40,435 nucleotides of DNA from Nemertoderma westbladi (taxonomy: Eukaryota; Xenacoelomorpha; Nemertodermatida; Nemertodermatidae). Every line of letters begins with the position of its first letter. Position 1 is the first letter of the stretch. The stretch lies in assembly GCA_032718475.1 (NCBI GenBank), contig JAUCBJ010006607.1:1-40435 (forward strand), in the 5' to 3' direction. Positions 10,521 through 21,343 of the stretch are shown in pieces. The notes below the pieces were generated by a model, which had not been told where the DNA came from, searched no databases, and worked only from the letters and a program-made list of their open reading frames with translations. Both the position numbers and the translations under genes were made by a program.

Positions 10521-10581
10521 AACGACGATGACGACGACAACGACGACGACGACGACGACGACAACGACGACGACGACAACT
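10519..10581. repeat. (GAC)n microsatellite
   Basis: Interrupted GAC/AAC triplets directly follow the last satellite monomer, which itself ends in CGTAACGACGAC; the tract is probably an expansion of that end. Confidence 0.8.
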
Positions 10582-11670
10582 ATTTGCATAAATTGACCCA
10601 CCCCCTAACAGTGTCAATTCGCTAAGGCTCCGCCAACTTCCAATTCGCTAAGGCTCCGCCAACTTCGTGGCTCGCCCCACACGTAATTGAAGTGGTTTAT
10701 TTACACGGAAACCGCTGAGCGAAGTAGGTATAATAAACTGCGCAGTTTTATTATAGCCCACTACCACAGCGCACTTGGTGTTCGAGATGTTAATGTAATT
10801 AATTGTACGGGGGGGTGGGGGGGGGGGGGGGGGGCAGTGTTGGAAATAAGTATTTCACTGTCAAGGCTTTTACGGGAGGCTGACCTACAGATGCCGTTAC
10901 GAGTCTATCTGTAATTCTTATGAGTGTTATCAAGTGCCTTGGGGTACCTGCCGCACGGCAGGAACACTCACGAAAGTATGGGTATATATATATATTATCT
11001 AATATATGTATCCAAACTGAATGTACAACCAATTACTGTAAGTATAAAGCTTCGGCGCTTACAAACTGCTTCAAGGGGAGGTGATAGTTACGTGTAAACC
11101 GTCCCGTTATATTGTGTTGTTGGCGAGTAAATGTTTGTGTGACTTACATATATTACAGGTAGGACACTATGTTTGACTCAGTGTGGGGTAAGCGCACAGT
11201 TCAACCTTGCTGCATGCATAGTGTTAGTAGATGATATTTACTAGTTGGGGAATAATATTGCAGTACTATGGACGCACACACTCGCACTAAAATGAACCGA
11301 ATATATTACAGACAGGGCGCAGTCAGCACTAACCGTGTGGAAATCGAGTTGGTTTGATCTCTGGTCTAGTATATTCATCAACAATAGCAAGGCAATAATA
11401 GTAGTTAATAATAATGCAACATAGCAAGGTGAAATACTATGAGTCCTGCAAATTACATGACTCGCAACAGGCTAATATGATGTCAGGTTATGCCTGAGAA
11501 TAATGGAATGAAGATCGACTATATAAACAAGTAATACTGCAAAATAGAACAGCCAATAGGATGCAAGAATACCTGCACCGATAGTTACCAATGAGAGTTC
11601 AGCACTATCACAACTGCTGCTAGGCAACATATAAACAAGGTTCATGGTGGTATTCAACTATATATATATA
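10582..11670. other. Intergenic DNA with short repeat, G-run and nested hairpin
   Basis: A 27-base direct repeat containing CTAAGGCTCCGCCAACTTC occurs twice at about 10614-10668. A G-run with a single T spans 10809-10834. At 10921-10970 a nested hairpin has outer arms TGAGTGTT/AACACTCA and inner arms CCTGCCG/CGGCAGG. Nothing here reads as a protein. Confidence 0.45.
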
Positions 11671-12358
11671 TATATACAAGGCCATGCCATCGAGTTAACT
11701 GGGGGCGGTGACTGGGGGCAAGATTTTTTTTACAACAATTTGATTTTTTGATATGGGGAGAGTTCTATAAATTTTCATTTGCTGCAATTTGGTCAATGGA
11801 CGTAATCGTTAAGCTAAATACTAAATTTTATGGTAGTTAGTGTTTTAGGTAGGTTTAGCTACTAATTTCGACCCTTGTCAGCTTGTTCCGACATCCTACT
11901 TCCTTCTATAAATATTTTGTAGTACCGGTAGCTAGTTCTTATTACTATTTGTATAGAAAATGTTCCAGAAAATGATAGCTATTAATTTTTAAAAAAAATA
12001 TGTTCTAGAACAAATATTTTTTTGTTCTAGAACATAAATTCTTTAAAAAATGAATAGCTAACATCTTCTGGAAAATTTTCTATACAAATAGTAATAAGAA
12101 CTAGCTACTACAAAATATTTATAGAAGGGAGTAGGATGTCGGACCGGAACCAGGGTCGAAATTAGTAGCTAAACCTACTTAAAACACTACCGTAGCTAGT
12201 ATCTTGCTTAACGAGGAGGCTTCAAGTAGGTCCATTGATCAAATTGCAACAAATGAAATTTATAGAATTTCCCCATATCAAAATATCAAATTGTTGTAAA
12301 AAAAATCTTGCCCCCAGTCACCGACCCTAGTTAACTCGATGGCATGGCCTTGTATATA
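11671..12358. mobile_element. Foldback element, about 340-base inverted arms
   Basis: The whole segment is an imperfect palindrome centred near 12015. The left end TATATACAAGGCCATGCCAT (11671) is the reverse complement of the right end at 12339-12358, and similarity continues almost to the centre, where two GTTCTAGAAC motifs (12002, 12024) face each other. There is no coding frame. It fits a foldback or long-TIR MITE that entered a TA-rich site; the TA dinucleotides at both ends hide any target duplication. Confidence 0.75.
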
Positions 12359-12569
12359 GTGCGCCTTGTATACAACACCAGTTAGGCATAAATGTTAATA
12401 AATAAATTGAATGATTCTCTGATAAAAATATAAGATTTCGGTATGGAGTTAGCCTGTGCAGCAAAAGGTGTGCACAAAACACACTAGTACCTAGTAAATT
12501 TGCTTAATAATTTTAACTAGCTAGTATTACTAATAGATAATGTTCTAGAACATTATCTACTAAGAGTAC

Positions 12570-13015
12570 GGTTCTATACACTATGTCCTTGAATATAGTG
12601 TCGTTATTCTGGTACATGCCCAGTGCCCACCCCCCCCCCCCCCCATATTTTTCTACAAATCTTAATGATATTGCATGAAATTTAATTAGATAAGGTGTAA
12701 TTCAACTCCTCCTCCGTGGGAGAGTCAGAATTTTGTTGCTCTCCCAGCGTTTAAAAAAGGGTGTCTCAGTCGATATTGCGCCAGTCGTATAGCAGATATT
12801 CCTAAACCTTATAGCAAGCAATTCGTTGGTACTGATGGAAAGCTAGTCATGCAAGGAGTCAAACTATGTAACACAACCTGAATTTCGTCATACAATTATA
12901 GCTGAGATATAAGCGTTTTTCGCGGTTTTGCAGCTGCGCTGATATTCTATTTAATAAATACACCTTATTCTGGATCAATTTGTTTAGGTGCGAATATCTA
13001 CAATAAGTCATTGCA
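12570..13015. repeat. Single arm of the poly-C foldback family
   Basis: This segment runs in the same direction as 13235-13655 and shares ATATTTTTCTACAAATCTTA-type sequence, the C-run (12630-12644) and AATAAATAC near its end. It is more diverged than the two arms of the complete foldback are from each other, and is probably an older relic of the same family. Confidence 0.6.
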
Positions 13016-13234
13016 TGATTAATTAATGAGGTAGTGTTTTCCCGCTTTTAGACCTTTAACAGTTTAACGTGCTAATTTATGTGTCATATGTTGCCTGACA
13101 GCCCGTACAAAATATTGACACAGCCGAAGCCAGTCTAACGCGGCGTATGACCCACCGGATGTGGGAGACCGAATTCTATGGCAGAGAGAGGGGTAAGCTA
13201 CTTTGTATTATTCGATTGATCTCTACTATATACA

Positions 13235-14125
13235 TACACCATGTCCCAGAATATAATGTCGTAATTCAGTGACACCCCCCCCCCCCCCATAATTTTTCTA
13301 CAAATCTTAATGAGATTGCATGAAATTTGAAACAGAGATAGTTTCACCTCCCGACCACTGACTGGGTGAGCCAGAATTTTTATTTTTGCTTTCAATCTTT
13401 AGCTACAAGCGTTTAAAAAAAGTGTCTCCAGCGATATTACACCAGTTACACCGCAGTTATTCTTCTACCTTATAGCTGTTTGTTGGTACCAATGGAAAGC
13501 TGGCCATGCAAGGATTCCAAATATGTAACACAATTTGAATTTCGTTGAAAAATAGCTGAGATATGAGCGTTCAAATGTTGCATGGTTTTGCACTGGCGTG
13601 AGGCTATTATATTCTATTTAATAAATAAACCATATTCTGGTACATTTTTTAAATGTATGAATAGCTACATAATAGTATGATTAAAGATGTAATGCATTGT
13701 TGCCCAGCTACGTATTTGGATAAACAAAATATTCCAGATTATGATGTTTTTATTAAATAGAATAAAATAGCCTCGCATAGGTGCATAACCATGCAAAATT
13801 TAAACGCCCATATCTCCGCTATTGTTCAACGAAATTCAAATTGTGTTACATATATGGAATCCTTGAAAGGTCAGCTGTCTATAACTATAAGGTTGAAGAA
13901 TAACTGCGGTGTAACTGGTGAAATATCGCTGGAGACAGTTTTTTTAAACGCTTGTAGCTAAAGATTGAAAGCAAAAATAAAAATTCTGGCTCACCCAGTC
14001 AGTGGTCGGGAAGTGAAACTATCTCTGTTTCAAATTTCATGCAATCTCATTACGATTTGTAAAAAAAATTAGGGGGGGGGGGGCATGTCACTGAATTACG
14101 ACACTATATTCTGGGACAACGTGTA
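13235..14125. mobile_element. Foldback element with poly-C/poly-G near its ends
   Basis: The left arm (about 13235-13650) and right arm (about 13735-14125) are inverted copies around a short unique loop. A 14-base C-run (13275-13288) in the left arm matches a 12-base G-run (14072-14083) in the right arm. The arms share GTCCCAGAATATA at the outside and TCTATTTAATAAAT-type sequence at the inside. Reading frames in it are short and mirrored, so I call none. It is a second, unrelated foldback family beside that at 11671. Confidence 0.75.
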
Positions 14126-14974
14126 ATCTCCAAAAACAATGTTTATTTTCAGGGAAATACCAACAATTCCTTTAGGTGCTGCGCTTTAAATATCAGACAG
14201 AGTTATGACTTATACTAATTACAACGGATGACAATGAGATAACACAAATGTTTACACATTCTTTAGGAATGTATTGTAAGCGGATTCAATTCCACTTCAT
14301 TACCCACCAGAAAATGGGCTAGTGGCATTTTAGCAATGTTGGGGATACGAGATTATCAATATCAATCTCGTATCATAACCAACATTGGGGGGGGGGGGGG
14401 GACACATGCCCCGAAGCCACATAGAAAGGAAGGTTAGAGGTCAAACCACCTCGGAGGGAACACAGCTAGTAGAGGCTAGCAGCGGGGGGAAACACTCCCA
14501 GAGAGTGCCAAGGTGACAAGTAGTATATTAGCCAATAGAAGGGAGGGAAGCACGTGATAGGGAACAGCAAAGCATCCATTGGGTAGAAGGCCAAAGTAGA
14601 GTAAGAAGGTGAAGCAATATTCAATGTATTAGCCATATATTATCTCAGATTGTTAGATTAGTGCATCAGTTGTGTTATTCTGTTTAGGGCAGTCTGGTCA
14701 TAGCTATTGACCGACACCGCCATACCGGTAACTATATTCAGTTATTCTGCAATTTCTACATTGTGCTATTATCGAACGTATTAACTAATAACGAGACAAC
14801 AATAACTCTCTTTGTTTTTACCCAACGGCCTCGGCCAAAGCTATTAGCACGATCCCAAAAGCAGAACGGTGACACGTACTCTAACAAAACCGGTCGGGAT
14901 CTCTGATCCCATCACAGTCAATAACTCCACCCAATTGTCAACATAAACTGTGACTGCGAAGAAGGAGAGGAAAG
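14126..14974 (+). other. Leader region ahead of the BEL/Pao gag; LTR not proven
   Basis: No gene. A short hairpin (ATACGAGATT...AATCTCGTAT) at about 14346-14375 precedes a 15-base G-run (14387-14401). Sequence from about 14402 to 14850 could be the 5' LTR and leader of the retrotransposon: it has AATAAC-rich DNA near 14790 and ends before a GC-rich block. I find no matching copy at the 3' end of the element and no convincing tRNA primer site, so the LTR is not called. Confidence 0.3.
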
Positions 14975-16386
14975 ATGGTGGAACAAAGGATGCCCCGAGA
15001 TTCAGAAGGAGAGAGGACGCCGCCGCGGACCCCGGATGACACCAACCAAACGATCCGTGAGGCCACGACGAGACGGTATCGGCCTGCCACACCGGATTCG
15101 CCAACGAGGGACGATCCGGCTGCCCAAGCGGAGGGCGGCCGTCAACCACGAGAGGGAGATGAGTCGACACACGATGGCGGTCGGAGTACTGAAGTCGCCG
15201 GCCAACCGCAGGCTGAGGGCGATGGACGGCCCACCGGAACGGCGACGGTGGAGCCGCCGGTACAACGCCGAACCAGGAGAGGAGAAGGAGTCGGCAAAGA
15301 GGACGTCGGGACGAGTGATCGGCTACGATGGGCCTACAACGCCACCAAGAAGTTATTCAAGGAGGCCAGAGAAGGGGGAAAGGTAGACCAGCCTAAATTA
15401 CACCAAAGGCTAGGTGAGTCGAATAAACATTTTCGATACTTAGTCCGTTTTGGACAGGGAGAACTGGCGAGTGAGAGAGCGAGGGGGGTCGCCACGGAAC
15501 TATTTAATTTGTGGCGATCCAGAGTTATAGAGCCTGAAGTAGTGTACGTAGGGCCTTACTTATTGGATGCTAGGGGAATTAAGTTAGTGGGTTGGGTGGA
15601 TCCGCACGACGGCGAACCCGAGGTTAACCCCAAGGATTCGGTGTCGTCGGTCAGTGAGAACCTCAGAAAGCAGGGGAAAGTTAGTAGGACAGAGAGGCAG
15701 CGGGAGTCCATCGCGACCGATAAGTCTACTACATGCTCTGCAAAAGCAAGAAGGGTGTTAGAGATTGATCTGGCGTGTCGATTAGACCTTGTGGCGCTGG
15801 ATCAGAGGGATTTGGAGAGGCAACTGGATGAGGGAACCACGTTATTAGAGAAAGAGAGAGAGAGTTGGCGAGAGAGAATAAGGAGAGGGCCGAGAGGGTG
15901 GCAAGAAACTTTAGAGAGGGTGAGGAGAGAGAAATAAGGGAGGAAAAAGAGCGAGAAGCGAGAGAGGCGAACGAGTGCAAAGAGCGAGAGGCGAGAGAGG
16001 CAACGAGGATTGAGAGAGAGACTAATGAACGCAAGGAGCGTGAGGTGAGGAGGTTTGAGAGGGATGCGAGAGAGGCAGAATTAGCGAACCAGAGTCTACG
16101 AGAGGATAGAGAGAGGGAGAGAGTGGGAAAGCATATGCGGGATGATATGCATGCCCGGTTAAGGGAGCTTATGCGATACCAGGCAAAGCAAAAGCGCCGA
16201 TTAGAACTGGCGCAGTTGGGATTATCAGAGAGTGAGGCCGGTTTGGGTAGTATTTATGAGGAGCCCGAGGTAATGGAAACATTTGTTAATACCCCACTTA
16301 CAGGCACCGGACGACAGACCCAGGACTGGTGTAACCGTATCGGCGGGGGGGGGGGGGGGGGGGGACGGGTAATAATAATACGTTAG
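14975..16386 (+). pseudogene. BEL/Pao gag, N-terminal arginine/glutamate-rich part
   Basis: The first frame (14975-15937, 320 aa) starts with a low-complexity, charged, proline-rich segment. It then has a globular-looking part (about residues 115-210, with LRWAYNATKKLFKEAR and VYVGPYLLDARG) and a coiled-coil-like tail (DLERQLDEGTTLLEKERESW). The same tail style continues in the +1 frame (15865-16386) as Arg/Glu repeats and then LAQLGLSESEAGLGSIYEEP. The two frames meet in an AG-dinucleotide run near 15850-15866, where an indel or slippage would join them. The second frame ends in a 20-base G-run (16345-16364). No database family is claimed for this N-terminus; its gag role is inferred from position. 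Confidence 0.55.
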
Positions 16387-18520
16387 AAGGCATTAATATT
16401 AATAGTACCGTAGTAGACAACCCTAATCAACTTTCATTGCAGGAAATAATCTTTTACCCGGTAATGATAATTCTAATTTAAATATACAAAATAATAATTC
16501 TAATTTAAATATACAAATTAATAACCCTAATTTAAATGCACAAAATAATCTTAATAATAATTTTAATTCAAACGAACAAAATAATCCTAATTCTAATTTA
16601 AATATACAAAATAATTCAAATAATAATCCGAATTCCAAACAAAATAATTTAAATAATTTGAATAATTTAGATAATAATATTATTGATGACGGCGCTATTA
16701 ATACGAATGTAGGAGACATAGGTGGTCTGGCCATCGAGAGCCTGCAAGGCCACGTAGTTAGGCAGGAAGGAGCGGGGGTGAGTCAACCTGACGGGAGCCT
16801 GCAAGGCCACGTAGTTAGGCAGGGAGTAGGGGGGGTGAGTAGACCCAGCCGCAGTAGAGACATTGCGTCGACTAGAGAGGGGCGTAGAAGCGAAGTAGGA
16901 GGTAGTGAAGTAAGAAGTGGCGAGTGGGGGGGGGGGGGGGGGGCTACGGGTGCCCCACCATGGGAGGTTAGTGGCGAGAGGGGGGGGGGGGGGGCAGAAA
17001 ATGTCCCACGAGCGTCGGCGGACAATGCGCGGGGCGAATTAGGTGAACCAAGGTTAACCCCGAGGATTCGGTGTCGTCGGTCAGTGAGAACCCCAGAAAG
17101 CGGGGGAAAGTTAGTAGGACAGAGAGGCGACGGGAGTCCGTCACGACCAATAAGTCCACTACATGCTCTGCAAAAGCAAGAAGGGTGTTAGAGATTGATC
17201 TGGCGTGTCAATTAGACCTTGTGGCGCTGGATCAGAGGGAGTTGGAGAGGCAACTGGATGAGGGAACCGCGTTATTAGAGAAAGAGAGAGAGAGTTGGCG
17301 AGAGAGAATAAAGAGAGGCCCGAGAGGGTGGCGAGAAGCTTTAGAGAGGGTGAGGAGAGAGAAATAAGGGAGGAAAAAGAGCGAGAAGTGAGAGAGACGA
17401 ACGAGTGCAAAGAGCGAGAGGCGAGAGAGGCAACGAGGATTGAGAGAGAGACTAATGAGCGCAAGGAGCGTGAGGCGAGGAGGGTTGAGAGGGTTGCGAG
17501 AGAGGCAGAATTAGCGAACCAGAGTCTACGAGAGGATAGAGAGAGGGAGAGAGTGGGAAAGTGTATGCGGGATGATATGCATGCCCGGTTATGGGGGCTT
17601 ATGTGATACCAGGCAAAGCAAAAGCACCAATTAGAACTGGCGCAGTTGGGATTATCAGAGAGTGAGGCCGGTTCGGGTAGTATTTATGAGGAGCCCGAGG
17701 TAATGGAAACATTTGTTAATACCCCACTTACAAGCACCGGACGACAGACCCAGGACTGGTGTAACCGTACCGGCGGGGGGGGGGTAATAATAATACGTTA
17801 GAAGGCATTAATATTAATAGTACCGTAGTAGACAACCCTAATCAACTTTCATTGCAGGAAATAATCTTTTACCTGGTAACGATAATTCTAATTTAAATAT
17901 ACAAAATAATAATTCTAATTTAAATATACAAATTAATAACCCTAATTTAAACGCACAAAATAATCTAAATAATAATTTTAATTCAAACGAACAAAATAAT
18001 CCTAATTCTAATTTAAATATACAAAATAATTCAAGTAATAATCCGAATTCCGAACAAAATAATTTCATTAATTTGAATAATTTAAATAATAATATTATTG
18101 ATGACGGCGCTATTAATACGAATGTAGGAGACATAGATGGTCTGGCCAGCAAGAGCCTGCAAGGCCACGTAGTTAGTACGCAGGGAAAGACGGGGGTGAG
18201 TCACCCCGATGGGAGCCTGCAAGGCCACGTAGTTAGGCAGGGAGGAGCGGGGGTGAGTTAACCCGACGGGAGCATGCAAGGCCATGCAGTGGTAGAGGGA
18301 GATGCGGGGGTGAATAGACCCAGCCGCAGTAGAGATAGTGCGTCGACTAGAGAGGGGAGTAGAAGCGAAGTAGAAGATAGTGAAGTAATAGGTGGCGAGT
18401 GGGGGGGGGGGGGCTACGGGCGCCCCGCCACGAGGGATTAGTGGCAGAGGGGGGGGGGGGGGGGCAGAGAATGTCCCACAAGCGTCGGCAGATAATGCGC
18501 GGGGCGAGTTAGGTGAACCG
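15620..18520 (+). repeat. Tandem duplication, two 1.43-kb units inside gag
   Basis: Unit 1 (about 15620-17048) and unit 2 (about 17049-18520) align from GGTTAACCCC through the Arg/Glu-rich frame, a G-run, the AT-rich asparagine-coding block, short GCCTGCAAGGCCACGTAG repeats and two more G-runs. The offset is 1430 bases at the left and 1415 after the first G-run, which is 20 bases long in unit 1 and 10 in unit 2. Scattered substitutions separate the units, so this is unlikely to be a simple assembly duplicate. The unit boundary falls where GGCGAA and GGTGAA versions of one motif occur. Confidence 0.8.
16434..16830 (+). pseudogene. Asparagine-rich linker of gag (repeated at 17850-18250)
   Basis: One frame reads as a long Asn/Gln/Ser/Leu low-complexity segment (repeated NSNLNIQNN units), then DDGAINTNVGDIGGLA, then two or three copies of SLQGHVVRQ coded by a 60-base repeat. 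The abrupt change to AT-rich sequence between GC-rich blocks is striking. Ahead of it TTTCATTGCAG looks like a splice acceptor or a frameshift point; the frame before it (NNNTLEGININS) is also Asn-rich but offset by one. The second unit repeats all of this. Confidence 0.45.
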
Positions 18521-20556
18521 CGGCACCCGACGACGGATAATAGTAGGGGGATTGCGAATGTCCCCAGGAGCGTCCAACCTGGTAGAGAGGGAGGGGTTGG
18601 GGTCGTGAGCGGGCGAGCATCGAGACGTCGAGCCCAGTCGGAAGATGGAAGAAGAACAGTGGAGTTTAACCGGGAGGTCGAAGAGAGATCTCATGAGCAG
18701 GAGCGCTATACTGAAGAGAGAAGAAGTGAAGAGAATAGAAGAAGCATTGCTACGAGCAACCGGAGAGCGAGGACGGACAGCGAACCGTCGGTAGTTGAAG
18801 TGGAGTTGGAGAGTCAGTGGGGTCGAACTCCGGGAGATTGCTGTCGCCCCGGAGAGACGCAGCCTGGCGAGATGTACCATACGCCGGGAGAAGGGTACAG
18901 GATGTACTGGCGCGAGGACGAGGACAGAAGAGGGGATCGAAGAGAAACTTCCCAACGGGATATAGCTGCTGATCAAGAGTACGGTGGTGGCAGGGAGGAC
19001 CTCTTGGAATATTCGAGAAGATTAAACTTCAGTCCGGAGGGACACAGGCAGACTGCAGGACATACTGTAGGCCTTACTGCACATACTATAGGCCATGCTG
19101 GAAGAGATAGTGTAGGCGATAGGGTAACGTGGACGATGGGATTAGATCCGGAAGTCACGGCATACATACTGGTAGGTAGGCAGGAAGTGGATAGGCCTAT
19201 ACCGGTACCTGCACACCAGTATGACTATAATATGCAGGGATACAACATATACCCAGGGGATGGGGGAGTTATTGCCGATAGGTGTATGGGCCCCAATATA
19301 TTGACATCAACCCCAGTACCAAACATAACACCGGTGGGGGGGGGGGGGGGGGGGACATTCCCCCATTACAATATCAGCAACACACTCAACCGAGAATAAG
19401 AACATCGAACCCCCTGGACCAGAACAGATCGTGCGACACGGAGATATGGAGGGGGCCGTTACCCCCAATGATATATCCGACACAGAAGAAATCAACAGGC
19501 CCGATGGGCGAACCGCACCCAACAGGAGAGTCTGTACAGCATCCATCGAACCCATTAGAAGCACAGGCGATGGGTATGGCAACACTTATCGATGCGCTCA
19601 AGACCAGGATCGAGTTACCACCAGTTGAGCCATTCAAATTTGACGGGAGCAGACCGGAAGAATACCTGCAATTCCGACGCATGTACAGCAATGAAATACT
19701 AACTAAAAACCTGATGCAGGCAGAGTGCCTAAAATATTTACAAGTGTACACAGGGGGCCCCGCGTACGATATCGTGAGGCAGTATCAGGGTATCGAGAGT
19801 GGCTTCACGACTGCATGGTGGGCCCTAGACAGGGAATACGGACACCCAGCCAAGATCATCCGGCAGACCCTGAGGGGTATAACATCGGGTGGCCTACAGG
19901 ATAGTATAAAGACTTTCACAAACAAAGTCGAGAAAGCGTTAATCGTGCTAAAGACCTTGGACGCATCGAATAACATCACCACGATAGTGCAGGCACTGCC
20001 GATCTGGCTACGGAACAAATGGAGGAAGATCGCCTTCTCCACCCGGGAGAAGAAAGGTGCGGAACCGGGCCTAGAGGAAATGTCGAACTTCCTCAATTAT
20101 GAAGCAGAGTTGATCACGGACCCAGTCTACAGTGAGGATAGTCTGGGGAGGGCGCACAAGACCAAATATAACAGGCCGAAACCAGAACATAGTACGGCAA
20201 ATGCACTGCCAAAGCTGAGACAATCGCTGCCATACGCGACGATGCAGGGGACTGCTAGTCCACATGTAGCCGGGGGTAGGGCCATACCGTGGCATGAACA
20301 GGGACAAAATAACAACACAAATAAATACAACCCCAACACGCCCAGTAGGCCAAACCTAAACAATAAGAACAGTAGAGAATTAAGTATGAACGTAGGTGCG
20401 ATACGCAGTGCACTGTATAGGGATGGCTATAATCCGAGAAACAGATGCCAATTACATACGAATGCATTTCATCAAACCATGAACTGCAGGTACTGGCAAG
20501 CGTTACCTAAACAAGATCAGATGGAATATGCGAAGAAAAGTGGAATCTGTCATTGA
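18392..20556 (+). pseudogene. BEL/Pao gag core, split at a 19-base G-run
   Basis: Two overlapping frames together cover the rest of gag. The first (18392-19399) is Gly- then Arg/Glu-rich with GRASRRRAQSEDGRR. The second (19282-20556) holds the conserved part: LKTRIELPPVEPFKFDGS, then YLQFRRMYSNEI, then GGPAYDIVRQY, resembling the DUF1759-type gag domain of Pao elements that packages the RNA. The frames swap at the G-run 19336-19354, so length change there, or slippage, decides whether one protein is made. The second frame ends at a TGA (20554-20556) that lies inside the zinc knuckle, between its first two cysteines. Confidence 0.6.
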
Positions 20557-21343
20557 TGTGTGGCGGGCGGGCACAAGGCTGAACAGTGCAAAGAAACACC
20601 AATTAAATTCGGTCAAGGCAAAGGCCAGACGATGGCGACAAGCACCGTAGGAGCGAAGAAAAGGGGAACGGTACTACTCGGGGTGGTACCGGTGAGGGTA
20701 ATAGGAGAGGGCGGTCGATCAGCTACTACGTTGATGCTGGTCAACAGCCTTCACATTGGTGGAGAATTGGGTGGCCGAGGAGATAGGGTTACAGACGAGG
20801 CCAAGCAGGATGGCGGTAACTACTATCTCCAGCAAGGATGAGGTCCTGGAGATGAGGACAGGAAGGTGCGAGATATCAGCAATAGCACCGGGATGTGACT
20901 ATGGGTCGACCATCGACCCCATCCAGGTAATAGAATCGATCAACATAAACGCCAGGCGACCAACTAACATCGAGGTTGAGCAATACAGATTCCTGGACGA
21001 AATCGATGTCTCGATACTGGAAGTGGACGTCCGGAAGGTATCCATCATAGTGGGGATGGACTGTATGACGGCCCACGAGAGAATACAAACAATCTTCGGA
21101 GAGGACAGACAGCGTGATCCAATGGAAGTTCTCACACCATTCGGATGGAGGCTTAGCAGCCCAATCAAAACCAAAATTCCGTTTAGGATGTCGGAGACAT
21201 TGGGGTGCTTGTTCGCGGGGACCATGAGGGAGATGGAGGATGAAGGAGCGGAAGAGCAGCTGAAGAGGCTGTTAAGACAGGACTTCGAAGGACTGAAGGA
21301 GGCCGGGGTCGGAACCTCGGTGGAGGATAAACAGGCAATATAG
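20548..21343 (+). pseudogene. Zinc knuckle and aspartic protease region
   Basis: A CCHC nucleic-acid-binding knuckle is visible as Cys-His-stop-Cys then VAGGHKAEQC (20548-20589): spacing C-x2-C-x4-H-x4-C with TGA at the third position. After a linker the protease begins around LLGVVPVRVIGEGG (about 20676-20717). The active-site region reads LVNS where the family has an Asp-Ser/Thr-Gly type site, and the frame then breaks. The downstream part is open in another frame (20756-21343) with VENWVAEEIGL, VSIIVGMDC and LTPFGWRLSSP, typical of the Pao protease-RT junction. Not functional. Confidence 0.6.

Noticed and set aside
14402-14850. Possible 5' LTR of the BEL/Pao element
   Set aside because: No matching 3' copy between 23.8 and 24.6 kb and no tRNA primer site, so an LTR cannot be claimed.
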